DNA from: an uncultured Eubacteriales bacterium
GTDB taxonomy: Bacteria; Bacillota_A; Clostridia; Oscillospirales; CAG-272
Length of the DNA: 25,049 nucleotides
Assembly (NCBI GenBank): GCA_900555345.1
Contig: USKS01000002.1
Span: 1-25,049 of the forward strand
Reading direction: 5' to 3'
Shown: positions 1-7,979 of the stretch, one piece after another
Layout: each line of letters opens with the position of its first letter
How positions within the stretch are numbered: the stretch's first letter is position 1
Made by a program: the position numbers and the translations under genes
Notes under the pieces: model-generated
Told to the model about the DNA's origin: nothing
What the model saw: only the letters and a program-made list of their open reading frames with translations
Databases searched by the model: none

Positions 1-3000
1 GTGTCGGATGGCTGCAGTGGCACGCCAACCGCGCGCTCAGCCTTGTAAAATCCATTGTCGCAGGGGATGCGGCCAATGCGAAGAAGCTTCTCGGCACGGC
101 TCTTTATAACGAGATAACCTCAGCGTCATCCACCGCATGGTCGTCAAGAGTGCTCACATCGGACGAAAAGACACGTCTTTCCGCGCTTATGGACAGCTCG
201 GTCGGCCATACCGAGCAGGACAAGCTTGCATATTCCGATATTTCCGTATACATAAATCACGGTATGACTCTCGGCATAAAGGACCCGTCGGCACTTGTGT
301 TTTTTGCCGACATTGAGAATCAGTGCGGCGGCGGAGGCAGCGCAAGAGTTGCATCGTCGGCAATAAGCGCCGCAGGCAGCGCCGAAAAGGTCACACTTAA
401 GGTACTGTATAACGCGGCTATGGCAGACAAGATCGCCGGCAAGTACGAGACAAGAAGAAACAAGACATATAACGCCTGCCTTATCCTTGGGTGGGATTCT
501 CTTGCGGAAAGCTTTGAAACATGGGTCGCAACATCGTCAGTCAACGTGCGCAAGGGCCCCGACACCGCATATGAGCGCCTCACTTCGATCGCCGCGGGCG
601 GTCAGATCGCTGTTACGGCAAAAAAGAGCATTGACGGCTATTGCTGGGGCAAAACGCCTATCGGCTGGCTGTGCCTCGACTATTGCGAGTGGAAAAGCGG
701 CAGTCTCGGCGCGCAGGTGCTCTTTGACGCAAACGGCGGGGACGTTCCGTCTCCCGTAATAGCTTGGCGCGACGTCAGATATAACACTTCAAGATGTGCG
801 GATTCACTTGCCGTTTTCGATGCAAAGCTCGGAAGCTCGGCTGCCCCCACAAATCCGTACGGCGCGGAGACCACTGTCGCCGCTGACGGTAAGGTGACCG
901 CTGCTCCGTCTTACGGCGTGTCTCACAGCCCTATCCCCGCAAAAGGATTTGTAATTTCCGGTCATGGCGAGGGCATGCATTGGCTGTACCAATACGTCGG
1001 TGAGGATTCATACATATACTTTGACAGCGAATTGTGCCGCGTGTATGTGCTTTCCGATGCGCAAAGCTATGCCGCGCAGGGATATAACTCCGTTTTCGGC
1101 AAAGCATACGGAAGCCTCCCCACCGCGACACGCGCCGGATATTCATTTGACGGCTGGTACACAAAAGCAAACGGCGGCGAGCGCGTCGGCGCTTCGACCG
1201 TGTGCGCGACCCATTCTTCGCAGGTGCTTTATGCACACTGGAAGCTCGGCGAGCTTTCTTCCGTTGCATTCGACACCGACGGGGGCTATTTTGAAGGCAC
1301 TGTGTCCGCTGAGCTTTCAGGCCTTAACTGCGGACGCGGCGAGAACATGATGATAGTTTACGAGAGCAGTGCCGGCTATGACAAGACAAATACCAACGTT
1401 CACGGAGCAGAGATAGCGGTAGACAGCAGCGGCAGGGTAGTTGAGGCTCCCGGCTGGGGCTCCTGCAAGCTTAGTATACCTTCAGGCGGATTTGTTGTTT
1501 CGGGTCACGGCAACGCAGGCTGGTGGCTGTGCGTAAATGCCGAGGTCGGCAACTATGTAAGCTACAGCGCCGATGCGGGCACTGTTACCGTTTATAAATC
1601 GAAAGATACATACGAGGCGCTGAACAGGCAGGTCCGAGTGGGCTCGCCCGTGGGCAAACTGCCGACACCCGTTAAGGAATATTATGATTTCAAGGGCTGG
1701 TATACCGAGTCCGGCAAGCTTGCGACGGAAAAAACCGTTCTGGACAAAGCAGGCATGGTGCTCCGCGCCCGCTGGGAAATAGCGCCCACAACACTTAAGT
1801 TTGATCCCGCGGGCGGCACTGTTACGGGACAAACGGCGACCCGAACACTTTCCGGCAAAAACCGCTCCCGCGGTACGGATATGCTTATTATGTATGATTC
1901 GGGCAAGCGAAGCGGAACAAACAGCTACGGCTACGAGGCGATTGTCGCGGCAGACGGAACGGTCATCAGATCCTTCCCGTACGGAACGGGCGACAGCCCC
2001 ATACCAGCAGGCGGATTTGTACTTTCGGGTCACAGCAGCGGCGGATGGTGGCTGTATACAAATGTTCATGACGGCGACTATGTAAAGGTTACAGGAAACA
2101 CCGTAACGGTTTATCCCTGCGTCGGCAGCTCTATGGGCGATAGCCGTACGGTGAAGTACGGCAGCGCATACGGCGAGCTGCCCGCGGCGAGCCGTGACGG
2201 ATATACATTCCTCGGCTGGGCAGACAAAAACGGAAAAACAGTCAAGGCATCGGATACAATTGACATATACGGAGATATAACTCTTACGGCGCTCTGGCAG
2301 AAGACCGATACAGTAAAGTTTGATACGGTGGGCGGAAAAATCAGTGTGCCGTGCGCATACACTGCCGTTAATTCCATAAATACCGGCCGCGGCACAAATA
2401 AGCTTGTGGTGATCACGGGAACTGCCAAAACGGGAACAAACGAATACGGCATAGAAGCTTGCGTCGCAAGCGACGGTAAGGTCATCTCCGTAAACTACGG
2501 CGGCAACAGCGACGTGCCGAAATTCGGATTTGTGATCTCCGGTCACGGAACCATGTCCGACTGGATACTGGCAAACGTTCACGTAGGTCAGTATGTTTAC
2601 TGGAGCGGCACCACGGTATACGTTTACAACAGCCGCTCGGAATACGATATGCAGTCCGGATCGTTCGAAATTGCCGACGGCGAAAGCTTTGCATCTCTCG
2701 CGCTTTCTCTGCCGCAGGCAGTTAAAGCCGACGCCGCGTTTGCCGGCTGGACGCTGGACGGCTCCGCGTTCACGGCGGATACCGCGGTTTGCGGCGATAT
2801 AACGCTCAAGGCAAAATGGAAAGCTTCAAAGGCCGCAGCCATATTTGACCCCTGCGGCGGAACAGTGGACGGCGCGGTGTCATCCGCCGTTCTTTCGGGA
2901 ACGAACAGAAGCCGCGGCACGAATATGCTCGTGCTGTACAAGGACAAGGATACCACGGGCACTAACCCATACGGCACTGAGGCTTTGATAGACTCAAACG

Positions 3001-3869
3001 GCAGAGTGGCATCCGTAACATTCTACTGGGGCGATATCAAGATACCGAACGGCTGCACCGTGCTCTCAGGTCACGGAACCATGTCCGACTGGATACGTGA
3101 CAACATAGAAGTCGGTATGTATGTAAACGTTTCGCAGAACAAAGTAAGCGTTTACAAAAACCGCGCGGCATATCTTGCCGCAAACGGCGGCGTTGTGCTC
3201 GAGGTCGGAAATGCCTACGGCACGCTTCCCGAAGCGAGCCGCAGCGGTTATGCTTTCGGCGGATGGAAAAACTCCGCAGGGCAGATCGTTTCGTCCGATA
3301 TGACAGTCGCGGACTGCGACGATCCGACACTTACCGCGGTATGGCTTGACGAGATAACGATCTCGCTTGATACCGACGGCGGAAAGATCGGCGCAGTATC
3401 GTCAATGTCGCTTTACAACATGAATACCGGACGCCCCGCGAATAAGCTTATACTGTGCGCGGGCAAGGCGACCACCGGTACAAACGAATACGGCGCAGAA
3501 GCGATCGTAAGCTATGACGGACGCGTCGTGGAGTTCTATTCCTACTACGGAAACCATAAGATCCCCGACGGATGCTTTGCGCTTTCAGGTCACGGCATAG
3601 CCGCAGATTGGATAATAGATAACTGCCGTGTCGGAAGCTATATAAAGGTTGACATTCTCGGAAAAGTTACAGCATATGCTTCAAAGGCAGACTGCGATGC
3701 CGCATCCGGCACTCTGAAGGTCGCCGCGGGCAGCACCGCTTCATGCCTGCCCGTGCCCGTAAAGAGCGGAGAGGTCTTTGACGGCTGGTATACTGCCGAC
3801 GGCGTAAAGCTTCAGCCCGACAGCGTACTCGGCGCAAGCGAAACGCTTTACGCAAGGTTTAATAAATAA
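1..3869 (+). CDS. Large cell-surface repeat protein (5' partial): lysozyme-like remnant, SH3 domain, six composite InlB-type repeats
   Basis: The reading frame is open from base 3 to the TAA at 3867-3869 (1288 codons seen). A GTG at 150 is probably not the start, because coding sense continues left of it. Residues below count from that GTG. The first ~49 codons (starting VGWLQWHANRALSLVK) plus residues 1-60 (VGHTEQDK, then ALVFFADIENQCGG) resemble the C-terminal part of lysozyme-fold muramidase or phage tail-tip lysozyme domains; this is family resemblance only. Residues ~125-181 form a bacterial SH3 domain (SSVNVRKGPDTAYE, GWLCLDYCEW). Residues ~189-1237 are six tandem repeats that open with FDxxGG and close with a Listeria-Bacteroides (InlB B) motif, GYxFxGWY...LxAxW. 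Likely role: an exported wall-binding or wall-remodelling protein. No sorting signal or SLH domain follows the repeats, so anchoring must come from the missing N-terminus or from the repeats. Two terminator hairpins follow the stop. Confidence 0.85.
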   Translation, partial: VGWLQWHANRALSLVKSIVAGDAANAKKLLGTALYNEITSASSTAWSSRVLTSDEKTRLSALMDSSVGHTEQDKLAYSDISVYINHGMTLGIKDPSALVFFADIENQCGGGGSARVASSAISAAGSAEKVTLKVLYNAAMADKIAGKYETRRNKTYNACLILGWDSLAESFETWVATSSVNVRKGPDTAYERLTSIAAGGQIAVTAKKSIDGYCWGKTPIGWLCLDYCEWKSGSLGAQVLFDANGGDVPSPVIAWRDVRYNTSRCADSLAVFDAKLGSSAAPTNPYGAETTVAADGKVTAAPSYGVSHSPIPAKGFVISGHGEGMHWLYQYVGEDSYIYFDSELCRVYVLSDAQSYAAQGYNSVFGKAYGSLPTATRAGYSFDGWYTKANGGERVGASTVCATHSSQVLYAHWKLGELSSVAFDTDGGYFEGTVSAELSGLNCGRGENMMIVYESSAGYDKTNTNVHGAEIAVDSSGRVVEAPGWGSCKLSIPSGGFVVSGHGNAGWWLCVNAEVGNYVSYSADAGTVTVYKSKDTYEALNRQVRVGSPVGKLPTPVKEYYDFKGWYTESGKLATEKTVLDKAGMVLRARWEIAPTTLKFDPAGGTVTGQTATRTLSGKNRSRGTDMLIMYDSGKRSGTNSYGYEAIVAADGTVIRSFPYGTGDSPIPAGGFVLSGHSSGGWWLYTNVHDGDYVKVTGNTVTVYPCVGSSMGDSRTVKYGSAYGELPAASRDGYTFLGWADKNGKTVKASDTIDIYGDITLTALWQKTDTVKFDTVGGKISVPCAYTAVNSINTGRGTNKLVVITGTAKTGTNEYGIEACVASDGKVISVNYGGNSDVPKFGFVISGHGTMSDWILANVHVGQYVYWSGTTVYVYNSRSEYDMQSGSFEIADGESFASLALSLPQAVKADAAFAGWTLDGSAFTADTAVCGDITLKAKWKASKAAAIFDPCGGTVDGAVSSAVLSGTNRSRGTNMLVLYKDKDTTGTNPYGTEALIDSNGRVASVTFYWGDIKIPNGCTVLSGHGTMSDWIRDNIEVGMYVNVSQNKVSVYKNRAAYLAANGGVVLEVGNAYGTLPEASRSGYAFGGWKNSAGQIVSSDMTVADCDDPTLTAVWLDEITISLDTDGGKIGAVSSMSLYNMNTGRPANKLILCAGKATTGTNEYGAEAIVSYDGRVVEFYSYYGNHKIPDGCFALSGHGIAADWIIDNCRVGSYIKVDILGKVTAYASKADCDAASGTLKVAAGSTASCLPVPVKSGEVFDGWYTADGVKLQPDSVLGASETLYARFNK
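714..3860 (+). repeat. Six tandem ~175-residue composite repeats inside the surface protein
   Basis: The approximate units are 714-1244, 1260-1778, 1788-2297, 2310-2819, 2835-3344 and 3354-3860, a period near 520 nt. Each starts with an InlB-like strand (FDANGG, FDTDGG, FDPAGG, FDTVGG, FDPCGG, LDTDGG). About 100 residues follow with the shared pattern RG.(N/D)(M/K)L, TGTN.YG.EA, DG.V, IP.GF.(L/I)SGHG, a W and VG.Y(V/I). Each closes with YG.LP...R.GY.F.GW and a final LxAxW strand. Repeat 4 lacks the usual YG.LP loop, and repeat 6 ends in YARF instead of an AxW strand. Repeat 1 is the most divergent in the middle section. The SGHG-containing section resembles a domain I recall beside family-10-like glycosyl hydrolases in Firmicutes; a profile search should confirm this. 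Confidence 0.8.
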
Positions 3870-3876
3870 TTTGGTA

Positions 3877-3906
3877 AAATGCGGCTGCAGCGCAGCCGCA
3901 TTTTTT
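3877..3906 (+). terminator. Intrinsic terminator of the surface-protein gene
   Basis: An AAATGCGGCTG / CAGCCGCATTT hairpin with a short loop begins seven bases after the stop codon and runs into six T residues. The A-run on its left side could also let it act on the minus strand. Confidence 0.8.
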
Positions 3907-3921
3907 ATTATAAAACATAAG

Positions 3922-3956
3922 AAAAGCCATACGGCAAGGCGCCGTATGGCTTTTTT
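3922..3956 (-). terminator. Bidirectional terminator between the surface-protein gene and metK
   Basis: GCCATACGGC (3926-3935) and GCCGTATGGC (3941-3950) form a perfect 10-bp stem with a five-base loop. The stem is flanked by AAAA on the left and TTTTTT on the right. It lies 80 nt past the metK stop and is the only good terminator for the minus-strand operon. It would also back up the terminator at 3877-3906. Confidence 0.75.
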
Positions 3957-4036
3957 CATATCGATTTGCGGATAAACAGAGAGCAGAGCCGCCGAGAAGC
4001 CGGGCGGTCAGCGAATTTGCCGTTATAGCAACAAAC

Positions 4037-5209
4037 TCAGAGAGCCTTTTTGATCTCCTCCGCAAGGTCGCGCGCTTCCCAAGGCGCGTTGAGATCTTCA
4101 CGCCCCATATGACCGTATGCGGCAAGCTCGGAGTAAATAGGACGGCGAAGACCGAAACGCTCGATTATAGCTGCAGGACGCATATCCACAAGGCTGCAGA
4201 GGATCTCTTCAAGCTTCAGATCATCCACCTTGCCTGTGCCGAAGGTGTCCACCATTACGGATACCGGCTTTGCGACGCCGATGGCATACGCAAGCTGGAT
4301 CTCGCATTTAGACGCCGCCCCTGCCGCAACAATGTTTTTGGCAAGGTAGCGCGCCATGTATGCGGCGCTGCGGTCAACTTTAGTGGGATCTTTTCCGGAG
4401 AAAGCGCCGCCGCCGTGACGGGAGTATCCGCCGTAGGTGTCAACGATTATCTTTCTGCCCGTAAGTCCCGTGTCGCCCGCGGGACCGCCTATGACAAATC
4501 TGCCGGTGGGATTTATGTGGAACACGGTGTCGCTGTCGCACAGCTCGCCCGCAACAGGCAGTATCACATGGTGCTTTATATCCTTGCGTATGGTTTCAAG
4601 ATCAACATCGGGGTTGTGCTGAGTCGATACGACGACCGTATCAATTCTGCGGGGTATACCGTTTTCGTCGTACTCAACGGTAATCTGCGTTTTTCCGTCA
4701 GGTCTGAGGTAGGGGAGAAGTCCGCTCTTTCTGACTTCTGTGAGCCTCTTTGCCATTTTGTGCGCGATGGAGATGGGCAGAGGCATAAGCTCGGGAGTTT
4801 CGTCGCATGCAAAGCCGAACATCATGCCCTGGTCGCCTGCGCCGGTGTCAAGTCCGTCGCCTTCGCCGTTCTTTGACTCAAGAGAGCGGTCAACGCCCAT
4901 GGCAATGTCGGGAGACTGCTCGTGTATGGAGCTGAGAACGCCGCATGTATCGCAGTCAAAACCGTATTTTGCACGGTCGTAGCCTATCTTGCGTATAGTC
5001 TCGCGAACTACGTTTGAAATATCAACATATGCCTCTGTGGTGATCTCGCCCATAACGTTTACAAGTCCGGTGGTGACAAATGTTTCGCAGGCAACTCTTG
5101 CTTCGGGGTCCTGACGGAGAATTTCGTCAAGGATAGCGTCGGAGATCTTGTCGCATATTTTATCGGGATGTCCCTCGGTCACGGATTCGGAAGTGAACAG
5201 TCTTTTCAT
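4037..5209 (-). CDS. metK: S-adenosylmethionine synthetase (methionine adenosyltransferase)
   Basis: The 390-residue product is of normal length for MetK, which makes S-adenosylmethionine from methionine and ATP in the cytoplasm. Family signatures are visible: GHPDK at residues 13-17, GAGDQG at 123-128, and the phosphate-binding GGGAFSGKD at 266-274. The ATG is preceded by AAAGGA (complement of 5221-5227) at a workable distance. The gene lies 66 nt behind the AI-2E-family gene with no terminator between them, so they are probably co-transcribed from the promoter near 6700. The short gap has no room for a full SAM-I riboswitch, a common controller of metK in Firmicutes, and none is seen. I see nothing unusual in the protein. 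Confidence 0.98.
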   Translation of the reverse strand: MKRLFTSESVTEGHPDKICDKISDAILDEILRQDPEARVACETFVTTGLVNVMGEITTEAYVDISNVVRETIRKIGYDRAKYGFDCDTCGVLSSIHEQSPDIAMGVDRSLESKNGEGDGLDTGAGDQGMMFGFACDETPELMPLPISIAHKMAKRLTEVRKSGLLPYLRPDGKTQITVEYDENGIPRRIDTVVVSTQHNPDVDLETIRKDIKHHVILPVAGELCDSDTVFHINPTGRFVIGGPAGDTGLTGRKIIVDTYGGYSRHGGGAFSGKDPTKVDRSAAYMARYLAKNIVAAGAASKCEIQLAYAIGVAKPVSVMVDTFGTGKVDDLKLEEILCSLVDMRPAAIIERFGLRRPIYSELAAYGHMGREDLNAPWEARDLAEEIKKAL

Positions 5210-5275
5210 TTTTCAATGTGTCCTTTCAGTGCATGGCGCCGCTCTGCGTCGGTACGTGCGGCACCGGAATATCTT

Positions 5276-6655
5276 TTACTTTTTGCTGCTTTTGTCTTTC
5301 TTTTTCTTAAAGAATGCCGAAATACGCTTTGTGATCGGCGGCTTGTCTTTCTTTACGGGATCGGGAATATCGTCCGCCGCGCTCGGCTCGGGAACGTCCG
5401 TGTCGCTGTCTATAAACACCTGACCCGCGTCGATCTTATCGGTCTCGGGAGACGGATCGTTTTCATAGTACGCCGTGTGGCTCGGGTATCCTTTGTGACG
5501 CAGCCGTCTCTCCGACCACTGCTTTACAAGGGCATATATGACCGCGGTCGCGGGAACGCCGAATATCATTCCGGCAAATCCGAAGCAGCCGCCGAAAACG
5601 AATATGGCGATAACGACCCAGAAAGCGCTTATTCCTATTGAGCTGCCGAGGATCTTCGGCCCGATGATGTTGCCGTCCACCTGCTGGATTATCAGAACGA
5701 TTATGAGGAAGAGAATGACCTTGTCAGGCGCGACGATGAGAAGGAGCAGCCCTCCGAATATGGCGCCGAATATGGGACCGAATGTAGGAATTATATTTGT
5801 GATCCCCACAATAACGGCAAGCAGCGGGTAGTACGGGATCTTGAAAGCCCAGAATACCACAAAGCTTATAAGTCCGATTATAACGGAGTCTATAAGTTTG
5901 CCGACGATAAAGCCGCCGAACGTTTTATGCGTGTATCTGGCGAGGCGCACCGTGTTCAGGTACGCGCGCCTTGAAAGCATTGCGGAGAAGAGCTTTTTCG
6001 TCTGCGCGCAGATCTTTTCCTTGTATACAAGGAAGTATACCGCGATGATTATGCCCAGCAGCACGTTTATGACCTGGCTTACAATCATGCCGCCGTAGTC
6101 AACGGCATAGTTCAGCGCGCTTTGCAGGAAAGTGTACGAATTTGAAAGTATATCCTTTATGCTCAGCGATATATCGTATTCCGCCAGAAGTGCGGCAAGC
6201 GTTTCATAGTGCTCGCCCAAAAACTTTTCCGAGTGCTTTGTGACAATGCCGTCGGCAAAGCGCTGGATGTTCGTTATATAGTTGTTTAGCTGGCTGCCCA
6301 GATCCTCAAAGCTTTTGACGGTCTGGGGGATGACTGCATACAGTATGACGGCGACAACCGCAAATACCGTCAAAAGTGTCAGAATAATTGACAGCGTGCG
6401 CCGCAGAATGTGAAGATCCTTTTTTGATTTCTTGAATTTCAGGACCTTTTTTTCGTACATGTTCATGATAGGATTGAACAGATACGCAAAAACAAAGCCG
6501 TAAACAAGGGGAGATATGGCAGAGAAAAACCTGCCGATATACTGCATAACGGCGTCAAAACGGAATATGCACATAATGATAATTGCGCATATTATGACCG
6601 AAATGCTTGCGTATAAAGCTATCGAGGCGTATTTTTCGTTCTTCTTAAACTTCAA
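5276..6655 (-). CDS. AI-2E family transporter (PF01594-type membrane protein)
   Basis: The 459-residue product has strongly hydrophobic segments at about residues 9-32, 42-62, 88-112 and 190-215, and a C-terminal cluster from ~260 to 380. That cluster holds the hallmark stretch KIPYYPLLAVIVG followed by NIIPTFGPIFGAIFGG. A charged cytoplasmic tail rich in Asp, Lys and Pro follows. The family (YtvI/PerM/TqsA type) is mostly uncharacterised: some members move autoinducer-2 and others act in sodium/proton exchange, so the substrate here is unknown. The start is TTG, complement of 6653-6655. An ideal AAGGAGG lies seven bases upstream, and no ATG competes. It is the first gene of a probable operon with metK, driven by a near-consensus promoter. 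The pairing with metK is suggestive, since SAM feeds AI-2 synthesis, but luxS is not in the window. Confidence 0.9.
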   Translation of the reverse strand: MKFKKNEKYASIALYASISVIICAIIIMCIFRFDAVMQYIGRFFSAISPLVYGFVFAYLFNPIMNMYEKKVLKFKKSKKDLHILRRTLSIILTLLTVFAVVAVILYAVIPQTVKSFEDLGSQLNNYITNIQRFADGIVTKHSEKFLGEHYETLAALLAEYDISLSIKDILSNSYTFLQSALNYAVDYGGMIVSQVINVLLGIIIAVYFLVYKEKICAQTKKLFSAMLSRRAYLNTVRLARYTHKTFGGFIVGKLIDSVIIGLISFVVFWAFKIPYYPLLAVIVGITNIIPTFGPIFGAIFGGLLLLIVAPDKVILFLIIVLIIQQVDGNIIGPKILGSSIGISAFWVVIAIFVFGGCFGFAGMIFGVPATAVIYALVKQWSERRLRHKGYPSHTAYYENDPSPETDKIDAGQVFIDSDTDVPEPSAADDIPDPVKKDKPPITKRISAFFKKKKDKSSKK

Positions 6656-6685
6656 TATTCTGCCTCCTTATAACGTTCTTTCTAC

Positions 6686-6714
6686 ATTATAAAACAAAAC
6701 GCACGCAAGGTCAA
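6686..6714 (-). promoter_or_regulatory. Sigma-A promoter for the AI-2E-family gene and metK
   Basis: On the minus strand TTGACC (6709-6714) and a perfect TATAAT (6686-6691) are separated by 17 bases. The AAGGAGG and TTG start follow about 25 nt downstream. The promoter also separates this unit from birA, although birA has no convincing terminator and read-through is possible. Confidence 0.8.
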
Positions 6715-6769
6715 TAGAATACTAAAAAGTGGCATGGGTTCTTAAACTTTGCGGCGGTGAATATAAATA

Positions 6770-7585
6770 TTATATGCTGCCCGTGTTTTCGATGCGGACG
6801 CTGACTTCGCCGGTGGAGAGCGCCTCAAGTTCTCCGCTGTCGTGCTTTACTATCAGTCGGCAGCAGTCGTCGGTATCGACCGCCGTTGCCGAAACGCTTT
6901 TTCCGTTTTTTATAAATGTCACTCTTTTGCCTATGACAAAGCAGCGCCTGCGGTATTCGTCGGCAATGCTTTTTCTCTTGTCCGCGTCGGAAAGGCCGGC
7001 GCATACATCGGATAGTCCGCGGATAAACGCCGCGCACATACGGCTGCGCGCGTCGGACTGCGCCGCTTCCAGCATATACCCGGCTTTGTCGGCGATCTCG
7101 GGAGGAAACCCACCTTCGGGACGGTACATGTTTATGCCCGCTCCCACAACGGCGTATTCCGCATGCCCGTCGGGGGAGAAGGCGGCTTCCGTCAGTATGC
7201 CGCATATCTTGCGGCCGCCGAGATACAGGTCGTTCACCCATTTGATTGACGGGGAAATGCCGAAAAGCTCCTCCGCCGCGCGGCACAGGATCACAGCCGA
7301 GGCGGGGGTTATGAGAGTGATGTGCTCGGAAGGCACGGACGGGCGGAGAACAACGCTCATATAAAGCCCGCTGCCGCGGGGAGACGCAAAGCTTCTGCCG
7401 AGTCTGCCGCGCCCGTTTGTCTGACTGTCGGCGGCAATGCAGAGAAATTGCGGACAACCCTCCTCGGCGCGGCGCTTTGCTGTATTGTTCGTGCTGTCCG
7501 CCGTGTCGTACACTTCAGGTCTCGGAAGTCCGTGGCAGAGCGAGCCGATCTTTGATGCGTCCAGTATATCAACGGTATTTTTCAT
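6770..7585 (-). CDS. birA: Biotin--[acetyl-CoA-carboxylase] ligase, catalytic-only type
   Basis: From the ATG at 7585 the product has 271 residues. It activates biotin with ATP and attaches it to the biotin carboxyl carrier domain of carboxylases. Signatures: the biotinyl-AMP loop GRGRLGR at residues 58-64, KWVNDL at 115-120, GGRKICGIL at 123-131, GAGIN at 148-152, and a C-terminal SH3-like domain from ~218. The N-terminal winged helix of bifunctional BirA repressors is absent, so it should not regulate biotin genes. The frame stays open upstream to 7690, but the extra residues look non-coding, overlap the promoter and precede the AGGAG that sits just before ATG 7585. No biotin biosynthesis or carboxylase gene is nearby. 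Confidence 0.94.
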   Translation of the reverse strand: MKNTVDILDASKIGSLCHGLPRPEVYDTADSTNNTAKRRAEEGCPQFLCIAADSQTNGRGRLGRSFASPRGSGLYMSVVLRPSVPSEHITLITPASAVILCRAAEELFGISPSIKWVNDLYLGGRKICGILTEAAFSPDGHAEYAVVGAGINMYRPEGGFPPEIADKAGYMLEAAQSDARSRMCAAFIRGLSDVCAGLSDADKRKSIADEYRRRCFVIGKRVTFIKNGKSVSATAVDTDDCCRLIVKHDSGELEALSTGEVSVRIENTGSI

Positions 7586-7616
7586 ATATGCTCCTGCGCG
7601 TATAACTGTATACAAT

Positions 7617-7645
7617 ATTTTACCATTTCCGTATCGTTTAATCAA
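7617..7645 (-). promoter_or_regulatory. Sigma-A promoter for birA
   Basis: On the minus strand TTGATT (7640-7645), a 17-base spacer and TAAAAT (7617-7622) lie about 30 nt upstream of the birA start. This also excludes the longer open frame that begins at 7690. Confidence 0.75.
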
Positions 7646-7979
7646 GTTAAAAATTGCGCCTGTGCGTTTATTCGGGCGCCGCGGTGTCAATACTTATGTA
7701 AAAAGAGGCGCTGTGTGGGTCTGCGGCGCGAAAAGGCGCCGCACGGCGCGGGACGTAAAAGCGCTGCGGAGCAAAGAAGGATAAAGCGTCGGAGCGGCGG
7801 GGATACGGAAAGAGCGATACGATATGCAAATAATATTCCGCGCGGCGCAGACGAAAAAATACCGTATGACGGAGCGAAAAGCGCTGCGTGCGGCGAAGAA
7901 GTAAAAATGTAAGAAGCGCCCGCTGAGGCGCGAAAGAAAGCGCCGAGGGCGGCGCAAACAGGGAAGGCGGGCTGCGGCT
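7646..7979. other. Intergenic stretch between birA and csaB with no supported gene
   Basis: Short open frames exist on both strands, but none has a plausible protein or a ribosome binding site. The plus strand is visibly rich in G and A (about 70 percent purine in 7741-7800). It has many GCG and GAAAG blocks and one GCGGCGC / GCGCCGC hairpin (7723-7742) without a T-run. No clear csaB promoter was found here. Confidence 0.6.

Noticed and set aside
1482..2582. 366-codon open frame on the minus strand
   Set aside because: It lies antisense to the repeat protein, has a Cys/His/Arg-rich composition and no ribosome site, and results from the repeated GC-rich codon pattern.
5210..5275. Possible SAM riboswitch before metK
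   Set aside because: The gap is only 66 bases, has no four-way-junction pattern, and metK appears to be the second gene of an operon.
7723..7742. GC-rich hairpin as a terminator
   Set aside because: No T-run follows on either strand, and it lies upstream of csaB where a terminator has no obvious gene to serve.
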